Of a DNA stretch of 64,000 nucleotides, positions 21,553 to 32,979 are shown piece after piece. The translations under genes and the position numbers were made by a program. The notes beneath the pieces were generated by a model. That model was not told the origin of the DNA. It searched no databases and saw only the letters and a list, made by a program, of their open reading frames with translations. Numbering within the stretch: the first letter of the stretch is position 1; each line of letters starts with the position of its first letter. Where the stretch lies: contig NW_022985104.1 in assembly GCF_010015585.1 (NCBI RefSeq), positions 1 through 64,000 on the forward strand, read 5' to 3'. This DNA comes from Eremomyces bilateralis CBS 781.70 (Eukaryota > Ascomycota > Dothideomycetes > Eremomycetales > Eremomycetaceae).

Positions 21553-23960
21553 ATGTCTACACGAGATGCCTCATCCTCGCAACAAACCGACATTGAGGAC
21601 GATAGGTCTTGGAGGCGGGAGACTTCCCTATTCCACCGTGCCGGGATACATAGCCAGGACGATGAGGATAGAGCCGCTGCTCGCAGAGAGTATAACGCTA
21701 TGTCACGGGCTCATCGTGCTGCTACTCGTGTACACCGTCATGTCCAGCCGCTACCAATATTCGAAGATTATCTCCGGGGACAGAGGCTACCACTTTTACA
21801 TCAACCGCAATCTAGTCAAGGTGCTCATGATGATGGCGACAACAGGTTTAGGCATATAAGTCCGATCTCCTTGGCCGGGTTATCCCAAATTCATGGCGAT
21901 GAGCAACCACGTACACGACAACGGATAGAGGAGCAACGCGATCGTACACGTCAACGGAGAGATGAGCAACGCGATCATACACGTCAACAGCAAGATGATG
22001 ATCGAACAGAAGCACTTCAGCGCGGAGATGTTCGCCTCGATCCCCAGTCCCGCGACTTCAACATCCAGGACGCCAATCTTTCCGAGCAGGATTGGACCTA
22101 CGTCAAGGACTTCCACAAGGAGATGGCCAAACTATGCCTTGAACACTGCACTCGGTGTGACGAAAAATGGTTTGATATGCGTCTCATGGGTGGTAGTATA
22201 TGTCATCGATGCAGGATCGACGATCGGAAACGTGGCGATTTACCACCGCTGTATTCCGCAGAGAATCATTTAAATCCTGGTCTAGGCCCGTCGCATTACG
22301 GTCTTCCTGAGTTATCTCAAGTAGAGGGGCTCCTCATCGCCCGTGTCCATTGTGCTGTGGAGGTTCGAAAGGTTAACGGTCTTCAGTACCGTTATACAGG
22401 GCATATCATCAACTTCATGCGAGACGTGGGGCGCGTATACAATCGACTACCTCTCCTTCCGAAAGACCTTGAGATCGTTGTCCTTCGCCCTGCGAATTGG
22501 GATCAGGATCCCCGTATGCAGCGCCAGTTNNNNNNNNNNNNNNNNNNNNNNNNNNNNNNNNNNNNNNNNNNNNNNNNNNNNNNNNNNNNNNNNNNNNNNN
22601 NNNNNNNNNNNNNNNNNNNNNNNNNNNNNNNNNNNNNNNNNNNNNNNNNNNNNNNNNNNNNNNNNNNNNNNNNNNNNNNNNNNNNNNNNNNNNNNNNNNN
22701 NNNNNNNNNNNNNNNNNNNNNNNNNNNNNNNNNNNNNNNNNNNNNNNNNNNNNNNNNNNNNNNNNNNNNNNNNNNNNNNNNNNNNNNNNNNNNNNNNNNN
22801 NNNNTGACGATGCCTGAGTTTAGATTGACTCCTCTATCTGAGTTTAACCACTCTCAGGCTCTTCTAAGCCTGGCGTTCCCAAGCTGCTTCCCCTGCGGTG
22901 TTGGGGACTTTGTTCATCCCCGTCTCCGGAAGGTAGAGTATCGTGAATATATCAAGCATCTGATGAGGTTCCACGATGGTCGTTTTGCAAAGCATCCGCG
23001 CCTACGGTATGTCCCTTTCAACACTCTTTTCCGGAAGCAGGTCAATACCCGTGCATCTTACTTCGTTCATCAACGTCCTGAGCAACGTAATCTATCTCTT
23101 GAGGAGCTCTGTGCTGCTTTTGCGGATGACTCTCCTGAAGCCCAGGCCTTGCTGAACTCTATTATCCGTTTTTCGGGGAGTCTACGCGGCACGCGGCACG
23201 CGGCCCTATTGGATTGGGCGTGGCAAGCAACTTGAAGCTACCGTGCAATGGATCAGGTCTCCCGACATCTTTTTAACGCTGTCGGCCGCCGATTACCACT
23301 GGGATGATCTGCAGCGTCATTTACCTCAATATGAGGAGTGGCGTAATGGATCTCCAGCGGAGTGGATCTCAATCTCACGCCGCAACCTCCGAGACTATCC
23401 CCACATCGCCGCATATCTCTTTCATTGGCGCCGCGAGGCTCTATACAAGACTTTGGTAATTCCTAAGTTCAACATCCGCGATCAATGGGGCCGATATGAG
23501 TGGCAGGGTCGCGGCTCGTCGCACTCACATTTCCTCCTCTGGCTAGACCGTGCCTGCCCTAACAATGAGCTTGATCGTATCCCTACGGAGGATCTCCCTG
23601 CCGCCCTTGAGAAATTTGCGCGGTTCTGGGGCGGTCACATCATGGCGTTGAACCCCGAACCTTCTCGTCGGGCGCGACCTGAGGATGAGCGGAGTGCCAT
23701 CGCGCTAAGTCCTGACACCCAGGAGAATACGCTGGCCCATTACTCCGCCATCATTAACCGTGTGCAGAAGCACCATTGCACTGATGCGTACTGCCTCCGC
23801 ACGAATAAACGTACTGACCAGAAGGAGTGTCGTTTCTACGCCCCGTGGCGGATCCGGGGTGCGGCTGTGGTTACGAAGGACGAAGGCAACCCTAGGTTCT
23901 TCAACTTCCGCGGTATCCGGAACGATGATCGGTTAAATCATAGCATCTGCTTCCTTCACA
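21553..23960 (+). mobile_element. broken Helitron: DUF6570-type N-terminus plus Rep HUH domain
   Basis: Rolling-circle transposon remains. The first frame (21553-23235) starts MSTRDASSSQQTDIEDD, has a low-complexity Arg/Gln repeat region, then CTRCDEKWFDMRL...ICHRCRID and LSQVEGLLIARVHC, the zinc-like block found at the N-terminus of fungal Helitron helicases. The second frame from about 23238 has the Rep motif RGSSHSHFLLWLD (HUH, with HSH) and CTDAYCLRTNK. The two are separated by a frame change at 23180-23200, where the seven bases GGCACGC look tandemly duplicated; without one copy the frame runs on. Homology fades near 23960, so the second Rep part and the whole helicase are absent. The assembly gap lies inside the first frame. 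Confidence 0.8.
22530..22804. other. assembly gap (275 N)
   Basis: Run of N within the Helitron. The reading frame is the same on both sides, but the gap length may be an estimate, so this continuity proves little. Confidence 0.99.
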
Positions 23961-24557
23961 GGCGGCACGGTAGGGACGGAGTTCATATCTGGGTGGCGTG
24001 GATGCGGAGGGTTTCCGGAAGGCGGGGAGTGAGTGCTGTAAGCAAGGTGGTTATGTGGCGCGAGATCAGGATCAAAATATCACTGTACGATTAGACGATC
24101 AGATGAGAAAAGGGTATCGTTTGATTTCCTAATTAGGAAGTTTGCACTGATCGCGAAGGTGCTGGTTTTGAGCAATTCAGCCATTTCCCTGTTTCCTCCC
24201 CATGATTAAGAGTACTTTATTAATAATCCTACGGGGTTGAGATACTCTAACTAGTTATGCCTCTACATGTAGCAAGGCAGAGATCACGTGCTAGCTATGC
24301 TCGTGATTATTTGGGGCAGAAAGGTTGCCTTTATGCACCACAGGGCTATTTTATATTAAACCCACATGCAAGAGGAGCAGACTGCAGATTGAGCAATGCT
24401 AGGCTCAAATGGAGTAGGAAATTCTTCACTCGATTATGATAACCGTATTTGTTCTTCTGACATTCAAGGAAAATATTTAAGAGCCTATTGCTGCTCTGAC
24501 CTTGGACTTTTGTGCAAGGCGACAACGGTCGAGAACGGAAACTGCAGAGGCTTTCCA
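23961..24557. other. stretch between Helitron remains and URM1
   Basis: No gene recognised; AT-rich pieces probably derived from the Helitron flank and the URM1 promoter/5' UTR. Confidence 0.4.
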
Positions 24558-24995
24558 ATGGCAGATACAGGAGACAACGTCCACCTCACAGTGGAGTTTA
24601 GGTATACAGCAAGCACTATCTGAGTGATTGGGGCCATGCTAAATCAATTCACAGCGGTGGTCTTGAAATGCTCTTCTCGAATCGACGAAAGCATAGTGTT
24701 TCCTTGCCAAAGATTTCCCCTAAGGGTACTCCGGTGACGATAGACTTCCTAGTGAAATATCTTTGTGACCATCTCATGAAGGACTCCCGGAAAGATCTAT
24801 TTATAATGGAGGACAATGTGTTAGTTTTACTTCTCTCGCTTTATGGTTTTCTATCCTTCATACTAACAGTGTGAAAGACGGCCAGGCATTCTGGTCCTGA
24901 TCAACGATTCTGATTGGGAGCTGGAAGGCGAAGCGGATTATGAGATTCAGCCCAATGACAATATCATGTTTGTCTCGACTTTACATGGAGGATGA
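24558..24995 (+). CDS. URM1: ubiquitin-related modifier 1
   Basis: Three short exons, 24558-24601, 24655-24819 and 24878-24995, total 327 bases and 108 residues. The protein begins [20 protein letters not shown], continues [26 protein letters not shown] and [20 protein letters not shown], and ends [10 protein letters not shown] with the diglycine needed for thiocarboxylation. That is a complete Urm1. It is activated by Uba4 and donates sulfur for 2-thiolation of wobble U34 in tRNA, and also conjugates to proteins (urmylation). Introns are GT-AG; the second has a TACTAAC branch site. The Helitron remains end about 600 bases upstream, and the F-box gene is convergent 270 bases downstream. Confidence 0.95.
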
Positions 24996-25265
24996 GGTCA
25001 ATTCTCGGAAAGCTCCTAAACTAGTGAACAAAGATATTGGATTTTCAGGCCGACAGAAACTCCAAGATTAATCCAGATCGCGGATACCGGTATGGACCAC
25101 GACGCTATACACAATAATGCCAACTCCAAGCCTTTGAGAAGCAATTCCCCCTGCGCCAAAAACAACCGGACGCCACCGGTCCCAGGTCGAAGAAAAAATC
25201 AGTGCAAAAGTAAGACAGGGCGAATATAAACCAGGGGAAATAGCTCTTATATACCCACGAAAATC

Positions 25266-27654
25266 TCATTTATTCGCACCCATCCAACGTCCTCCTACTT
25301 CCAGTGAATCCATAGCAAATATTCGGACATGCTTCACCCGCTCCGGACTCGCAGGCCAAACCTCCCTCCGTAACCGCTCAATCAGCGGATCATCGTCCAT
25401 GGTGCTGTGGCTTCCATTGGAGCCTGACATGCGTTCGCTCCTCGACCGGCCGTTCGGGGGATCTTCCGTATCTCGATTCAATGCCGATCCGTTCGTCGAT
25501 TGACTCTGTGGCCTCGGCGTCAGAAGGCCGTCTTCCTCCATGTTGCGCACTGGCGAGCCCGATGCCCCGTCCATATCGGTGTCGCCATCCACATCGATAT
25601 CCATGGTGCTAGGTTCGGAAAACCGCTTCGCCTTCGCTTTCAATGCATCGATCATGGTCTGATGATCTAACTCTGTCGACGGGACGATGGTTTCCCGCTC
25701 GGGTGTCGCCCCGTTCGGGTCCATATTCGGCGACCCCTCCGCAGCCCTCTCGACGGCTTCCAATTCTCGTTCCGTGACCCCATTCGCCCATATGAGCCGC
25801 TGTTTGATCTCTTCCATTAGGCCTTCCCATTGACTCTTTCTTAATGTCACCTTTTCGACCTTGCCCAGCTCAAACGCGTGGTTCCCCAGCCCCACCCATT
25901 GCAATCCTTCGTAGTACGGTTTGGCAAACTCGATCGTTAATGGCATGACGTGCGCTTCTGCGGGGATTCGGCTGACCGTGCTCAGCAACGGATCGTTCGG
26001 CGGCAAAAGCATTCGAACCGCCGTCAGTCCCTTTTTACTGGTCCGCGCGCCTCCCTGCCTCGCACGCGCAACATACGCACCGCAGAGCGGCCGGAGCAGG
26101 CGGATGTCGTCATTCTCCAACGCGAGAGAGAGTTCCTCGAGGTTTGGGCACGCATCTACAAGCCCTTTGATCACGGGCGGCGAGAAGGCCCATTGGCTAT
26201 ATAGATTGAGACGGCGGAGGGTCGTGCCATGCTTCAGTGTGATGGCCGCGAAATAATCGCCCGCAAGCGCGAGGTCAACTGCGGGGTTGTGGTATGGGTT
26301 GTCTGGGGTCCGAGACTTCTCACTTCCACTCGAAGAGGGCGAATTAGAAAGGTGCTGTCCGTTCCGGTATGAATTTCCAGTCCCGTTCGCAACCGGGGTC
26401 TCGCCGCTTGCCGCGCTCGACGCTCGCGACTTGGGAGGGGAGACGTTCACGTAATAGATTTCCTCCAGGCCGGCAAATGTAGATAGCATTTGGGCATATG
26501 CGCGATCACGGCCGTTGCCTCGAAGGAAGCGGAGATTGATCGGTTTCTTTAATGGCATGTGGTTCCACGAATTGTCGACAAAGACCGTGACAGGATCCGC
26601 GGGGTTGACGGAGTTGATGGTTGTGAAAGACTGAAGCGCCTCCATGTTGAATACTTCGTTGAACTCGTTATTATTACGCGCATACAGGTTGTGTAGCGCA
26701 AGGTGCTTGACGTTAAGTTTCTGGTTGGATGCGATGAGCTTGCCAAAATACGTAATTAGTTGCACGGAAATCTCTCCTTCTTCGCGCATTCTGGGATTCC
26801 AATGCATGGTGAGAGATGAAAGGCTCTTCGTGCTGGCAAACAATACGGAGAAGTCGTCCGGATAGCAGAGTGGATCCAAATCTAGGAGTGAAAGGGTCTT
26901 TAAGGTAGGTAGGGGTGGAACTTGCACCGAAGGTCTGGGGATTCGAGTAATCGGGAATCGAATTGTCAAAGAGGTCAGGCGTGGGCTCACAGCGAGACCT
27001 GAGTATATAGTTTGAAGGGGTTTGGTAGACATCTCCCAGCTTTTGCTCCCGTCAGTATTGTCCATCGCGTATACAGCCGTATATCCCAACCAACCGCCAA
27101 TTTCGACCAGGTAGACTTACGTGAAAGATTGAAGATTGTCCATCCGTTCGATCGCGGCTCGTACTGCAATACTCATCATCATCTCGTCGTCCGGGATCCT
27201 CCCTGCTCGAACTTCATCGATATCCCGCTCTTTTGAATCGCCTAGCAAAGAAAAGTGCTTCACGTATGTACCATAATTCCTTGTAGCAAGGCCATTAAGG
27301 CCCATGGAAAATGGGCTGCCGGCCCCATATCCTTCGGGCCGGCGGTTCTTGAACCGCATTTGCGCGTATGATCGGAGAGTGGCATGTTCATAGAGGCGAG
27401 GGAGGGTCATGTAATAAAGCAGTCTCGATGTTCGTGTAACGAGGGCAATATCAGCGGGTTCATCAAGCTGGAATTTCTTGAGTCAGCACATTGCATCGTG
27501 CCCCTATAATAAAAGAGTCAATGCCACTCACAAAGGAGAGAATGTGCAAAAGAATGTTCAACGGAAGTTCTTTGCGCTGCCTCCCGTCACTCTGAACGGT
27601 ATGCTGGGGGGCCGGTGACGGAGCATAAACACGATACACATCTCGCGGGTCCAT
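25266..27654 (-). CDS. F-box protein with leucine-rich region
   Basis: Three exons (27532-27654, 27121-27467, 25266-27039), 2244 bases, 747 residues. An F-box-like motif, split by intron 1, reads RKELPLNILLHILSFLDEPA followed by DIALVTRTSRLLYYMTLPRL. LRR-like segments follow (LPTLKTLSLLDLDPL, CPNLEELSLALENDDIRLL). F-box proteins are the substrate adaptors of SCF ubiquitin ligases through Skp1; the substrate is unknown. The C-terminus is hydrophilic and Ser/Asp-rich, ending RHVRIFAMDSLEVGGRWMGANK-like residues (VKHVRIFAMDSLEVGGRW). All splice sites are GT-AG and the frame is kept. Related proteins occur across Eurotiales. Convergent with URM1. Confidence 0.82.
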
Positions 27655-29293
27655 CGTGCTCTATGGCCCGGAAACACGTGGACGAAACAGTCAAGTTTGG
27701 AAACTCGAAAGAAAGTATCTGGGTGACGTTGGCGATGGTGGATTTCGAGAGGACGGAGTCCAATTCGGCTCTCGAGCTTGAAGACAAAGACTTGGCAGGC
27801 TACTTCTTCTCCGCATCTGCTTGTGTAGGGAGTCGAATTCGGCCAGTGGGGAATCGGTCGGTCCTGGCTACATGCGCATTTGACGCTCAGATCAAGGGGG
27901 CTAGTAAGCACTTATGGGTACTTGCGTACATAGTAGGAATCGGTCCATGCCAGTGAAAAGGCGAGAACTTAGAACGGAGAACGACTGTTATGCTTCATCA
28001 TTCTGGGCCCTGGAGAAGCACGAGGCCGGCAGAGAAGCTCCGGCTTTAAGCGTCAGCTTCAGCCTGCAAGAAAACGCAAGTTTAGCCGACAGTCTGCCCC
28101 CATCGGCCCATAGTCTTGGAGCATTAGCATGGATGGTGTGCAATAGTCCGATTGGGATGGTGGGGATATTGTCATGGGTGATGCAATAATAATTATGCTG
28201 CCCAATGTTCGGAACTCTAACGACGGGATCGGGGGCCACAGGCAGATAGTCTGAATTAGTGAATGAGAGGCGGAGAAATCCCCGGGTTTAAGCCGGCGTG
28301 GAGAAAATACCCTAGGCATAACCACGAGAGCAGACCGATCCCGCGATTAATGCAGACATTATGACATGTGATGTTTGATAGACAAGGGGGAAATGACGAG
28401 CAGAATAACCGAGCTCCGCATTGGCGTAGAAGCGCGGACAATTTCTCGTTCATCCATGCGATGGAGGGGTTCAAAGTTGAAACTCCTACAGGCTGCAGAT
28501 AATAGGAGAGGAGAATCGATTCTTGTTGGACAGGAACAAGAAGAGATCGCGCAGGACGGCAAGGCAGAGGAGAACTTGGGGATGACCAACGCGGAGGACG
28601 GTACGCCATGTCCTAATTACCGCCTATGGAGTTACTCCTCAACAGTCAGCGCGTCATAAATAAGGTACTTAGGATACCACGGATTTCCAAGTTAGGTATG
28701 AATTTAACCCTCTAACTGACCACCGAACCGAAGGTTGACCTTGGTAACAGGAAGTATCAAGATTCAAGTACAGCTACTAAGGCAATAATACCATCTTACA
28801 TAGTAGGCAACGCAATGGATGAATTTGGCTACCATGAGTACGGAATACTCCGTACAGAATGGCGCTATCCAGCTTATTGCATCTTCATCCTTGTCCCATG
28901 TCGATGGGCGGGCACAATGGGTGGGCATTGCCAAATTTGCATAACAAATGCTTAACTTACGCGACGATGAATCCGGGTTTGTGCAATCTGGACCGGCCCG
29001 CTGGGATGTGTTGTGAGTGAGTTGCGCAACTTCCCTCGGCCGCATCTGATATACCACTAGGTACACCCTACACATCTACACTCTCAAGAGCACCACCATG
29101 GTGGATAGTAGTATTCGATCTTGGAATCATCAATCGCGCTGCGGATCTTAGTTCTATCACTAGGTATCAAGAATGGCAGATCTGCTGGCTTTGGAACACA
29201 CCATGGATCGCCCCATTTGGAACAGATTTCGAGTGCGCCGCGCACAGTACTCGTCTCGAGGTACAAGTGTTGTTTCTCCCAGCAATTCATGAA
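27655..29293. other. intergenic stretch
   Basis: Promoter side of the F-box gene and 3' side of the methyltransferase gene. No gene, RNA or repeat recognised in this 1.6 kb; open frames are short and overlap on both strands. Confidence 0.5.
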
Positions 29294-30787
29294 TTACCCC
29301 GTGTACACAAACTCCAGGATTCCAAAAGGTGTCCCGGGGAGTAAATGAACTTTATCCAGGTGGATCTTCGCGTCAACGCTCTGGAACAGCTCCTTCCATT
29401 CCTCGACCGTCCTCTCCTTCGCATTCAAAACCACCATCATTTGAAGATCTAGGGCGCTGAGGAACCGTTCAGCAGGCAAGGGCAACAACTTGTTGCCTTT
29501 CTCATCCGCCATTGGTGGCATCACGCCATCGAAAATCAGGAACCGCGAGCCGGGCTTCATCTGCGGCGTGATCTGGCCGATGATCTTCCTCGCATAACTA
29601 TCCGCCCAGTCGTGGAGGATGTGTTTGAGGAAGTATATCTCGGCTTGGACGGGTTGGGGCGTGAAGAAATCGTGCGCCCGGAAGGAAATCCGAGACGAAA
29701 CCGACGAATCCACGTTGGTGAGGCTGGCATCGAACTTCGCTTCTAGTCCAGGGAGGTCCTCAACGACGCAAGTCACGTTCGGTGCGATATTAGCGATGGC
29801 CTGCGAGATGTGTCCTGTGGATCCCCCAACCTTTCGCGCGATTCAATTAGCTGTCAATTTCTCACAATTCGAACTGGATCTGCGCAACTGAAGGGCGGGA
29901 TGGGTGAGCTTACATCCACGAGGGTTGCATTCCCGAAAGATGCCCAATCGACTAACTTCAGGAGACCCGGGGGATCAATGGCAGTGTTCACGGCTGCGGA
30001 TTGCATCGCCTGTCCGAATCGCTCTTCTCGCCAACCTTTCCTCTCGCCTTCACCGTCTTCGGCCACGAATTGAAAGAACGATTTTTCCGCCAGTTCCGGC
30101 TTGGAGTCTGGATTATACAATGCCAATGACGACGCTGCTTGACCCGGCTTGTCCGTCATCTGGTCCTTGCCCGCAGTGTACCGTCTGAGGGCCTCCGGAA
30201 GTTGGACGCACCCTGCTCCGACCTCCTCTGTATTATGGATAATCCAGGATGCGAGTTCTGGTGTCTTCACGACCACAGCCGATGAAGCGGTGTGGATAAT
30301 ATCGTCTGAGCCAGGGGATGACTCGGCAAACAGACGCATAGTAAAAGCATGACGAAGAATGCGGCGCACAACATCGGTGGGAAGTCCAGTGGCTTCGGAG
30401 ATTTGCACATACGTTGCGCTGCCGTCAACTGGCACAGCGGAATAAAAGTCGAACTCGGAAAGCACTCCTATAACCATCATGTCGTGCTTGAGCTGTTTGT
30501 GGGGAGTAAGTTAAGTACCCTATCCGTCCAATAGGATCTGAAATTACCGTGAGTGAATGCCAGAACTGGAACTCCACGGGCCCGATGGCTACATGAAGCA
30601 TGTCCATCAGAGATTCGATCAGCATCATACGAGGACCTTGGACTTCTGGTGATGGAGGATACGGATGAAGTCCGTCCTTGTCCAACGATGGCAATGGAGC
30701 GTTCACAGAGTTCATGTGGGATGTAACTGCCGTGGCCATCTCCGTGACCTTGCTGGCCAGCTCGACTAGCGAATGATTTCCAGCCAT
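29294..30787 (-). CDS. SAM-dependent O-methyltransferase (COMT type)
   Basis: Three exons (30548-30787, 29914-30492, 29294-29830), 1356 bases, 451 residues. The C-terminal half is a class I methyltransferase: SAM site LVDVGGSTGHISQAIA, acidic motif CVVEDLPGL, and LKHILHDWADSYARKIIGQI with the general-base His (HDWAD). The N-terminal part (FWHSLTLKHDMMVIGVLSEF, YVQISEATGLPTDVVRRILR) is the winged-helix dimerisation domain. Such enzymes methylate phenolic hydroxyls of polyketides and other metabolites (for example OmtA-like enzymes of sterigmatocystin/aflatoxin pathways). No synthase gene lies within the window, so a cluster cannot be claimed. Intron 2 falls inside the SAM motif between D and V. 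Confidence 0.9.
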
Positions 30788-32979
30788 CGTAGGTAAAGCT
30801 TGTGTAACGTGTAGGTTAGCAATAAGATCTGGGGATAAGCATAGGGCTGGGAATCGTAGCGTCTTTATATCTCCTGCCCTCGCCTAGATATGGAGTAGCG
30901 GTATGCCTCCACGCCCCACTGCCCAAATATAGTTAGCTCATGGCTCGAGCGGATGGTATACGGAGTTAACCAGGTTCGGTTTTGCACCAATGCACACGAT
31001 CAAGGCGATGATGTGCAGTTGGGGTATGGAGGGGTGCTACGCATGGATTCTCAGCAAATAGCAATGGTTACACTCCTCTTGGGATAGCAGACTTTGGGCC
31101 AAACCAGCAAGCGAGCTTCATCAGTCATCAGTCATCGGTCATTTCGCTCTCCTTCTGACTTCTCCATAAGGATATGCAGCTTTCGGAACGGCATCTCCCC
31201 CCTATGATCATTTGCTGAACGGGCATTAGCGTGGTGGTGGTCCACTTGGGGGCCAAGATCCAACATCGTTAATTTGGTCTTACATCGTCGGATGGCTCAG
31301 ATTGAACAGACTCAAACGGTTTAGCGCTTAGCTGCTAAGCATCGGTACCTCTATACTTCGTAATTGAATTCCTGGCTGGGCGTCATTAATGGCAAAGCCT
31401 GCAGGTGTTGTTTATGGGGCGGTTTTCAGTGAACCGACATGGTGCAACGAACTGTCTGAATGGCGGATGGGTCAAGGGTCCGCTTTTAAACCACCCGGTT
31501 ACGTATTAGATATTATCCTTTCCCCCAAACATCGTTGTCGAGATCATGGTATCTAGAATTTCGTTCTGTGCCGATTAACGATGGGGATCTGGATGTCATC
31601 CCCGACCTTGCATCATGAGAGCCTGGTTCAGGAACCAATCAGCGAATACAGCTGTCACCATAGCGACCAGGGGATGAACGTCCATCGTCCTAGACTTCTC
31701 CGCGGTGGCATCAGATAAGGTCTCCTTGTTCTCCATGATTTTCTCCATCGTGCCAGTACAGGTCGTCCTTCGTGTTAGAAATCACCATCGATGCTCCAAA
31801 ACCTCGGACGCGTCTCGAAGCTCAGTTGCCAACGTCCTAGGAGCCGACTCGGGCATTGAAGCGTTCCCTTGGCCGCATTGTCGCGGGGGAATCTCAAGTC
31901 ATTCGGCGAATCGTGCGGAGAACCGATATCTTGATCTTGATGCTGTAAGAGTCTGCCATGTCGGATTATACTCGCGGCTTGCTACTGTAGCACCCTGAAT
32001 ACAGGAAATGGAGTCTTCGAAGGGGTTCAGTACTTACGTCTTGCGGGAATTCCCCAAAGTAGGAAAACGTACTTGGTCATTGGCACAGCATCGTCGCAGT
32101 TGAAATCCTGTGCCGTCTTCAAGAGCAGGGCCTTTCCGGTATGGGCCTGTAGCAGATCCTGATGACGCTCTCCTTCGTTGATACTTGTTTAATTGTGAAG
32201 GTCTCAAGTTAACTGAGTGCTCCAGTGATTACCATATGTCGCTGTAAGCCGCTCGATCGAGGCCAGCGTTGTACGATATCCCATCGTCGATCTCCCATAG
32301 ATGCCCATTAGAGCTATGAGCACATGTTCGGCTTCAGTGGAGGGGGTATCTGGCGAAATACTGGGCATGAATAGCAGGGACCGCGACTCCGAAATGGCGT
32401 AGTATGGAGAGGTGCACAACATCAACTTTGCTGTTGGCAAATAAATTGATGGCTGCTGTGTCGTTCACAACATTCACACCCGCAGTTCCTCGAGCTTGAG
32501 GAAAGCCATTAACCACTGCTGGCCCATGCCTTATCCCTTCACTCCAATATTCCAGCCCCATTCAATCGATGGAAGCTCTCCCTTACTCATCACCAATTAC
32601 TTGGTTAGATAAACCTAAGTCTCTTGTTACTGCAGCCCAGGAACTTCCCAATTGAGTACTATGTACTAGCATCAGGCAGAACAAGTAACGCCCTCATCGG
32701 TTATTGATGGATGCTTGTTGAACTCAACCACTGCCAACGGCTACACTACACCCTCTCTGTCGGTGTTTCTATGTTATTCCCCATCATCAGGCCTTCTAAT
32801 TCATCGCTCTTTTGTCAGACTTCGTTTTCCTCTGGAGAGGAACAATTTGAGGGCTTGCTGGTGGTTATCACTCACCATCTCCTTCACTGCCACCAACCTC
32901 CACCTCTTTCACCCTGGGATGAGAAACATCCTATAACGCTTTCGTTTTACTGCCTATTTCCTTTCGTTGTTTCAACACT
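30788..32979. other. intergenic stretch with coding-like remnant near 32.2-32.6 kb
   Basis: Mostly empty. On the minus strand two overlapping frames around 32204-32561 look protein-like (AGVNVVNDTAAINLFANSK; EAEHVLIALMGIYGRSTMGY) but in different frames, as in a decayed gene. I do not recognise the family. The last 200 bases before the sedolisin ATG are pyrimidine-rich, as in strongly expressed fungal promoters. Confidence 0.35.
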
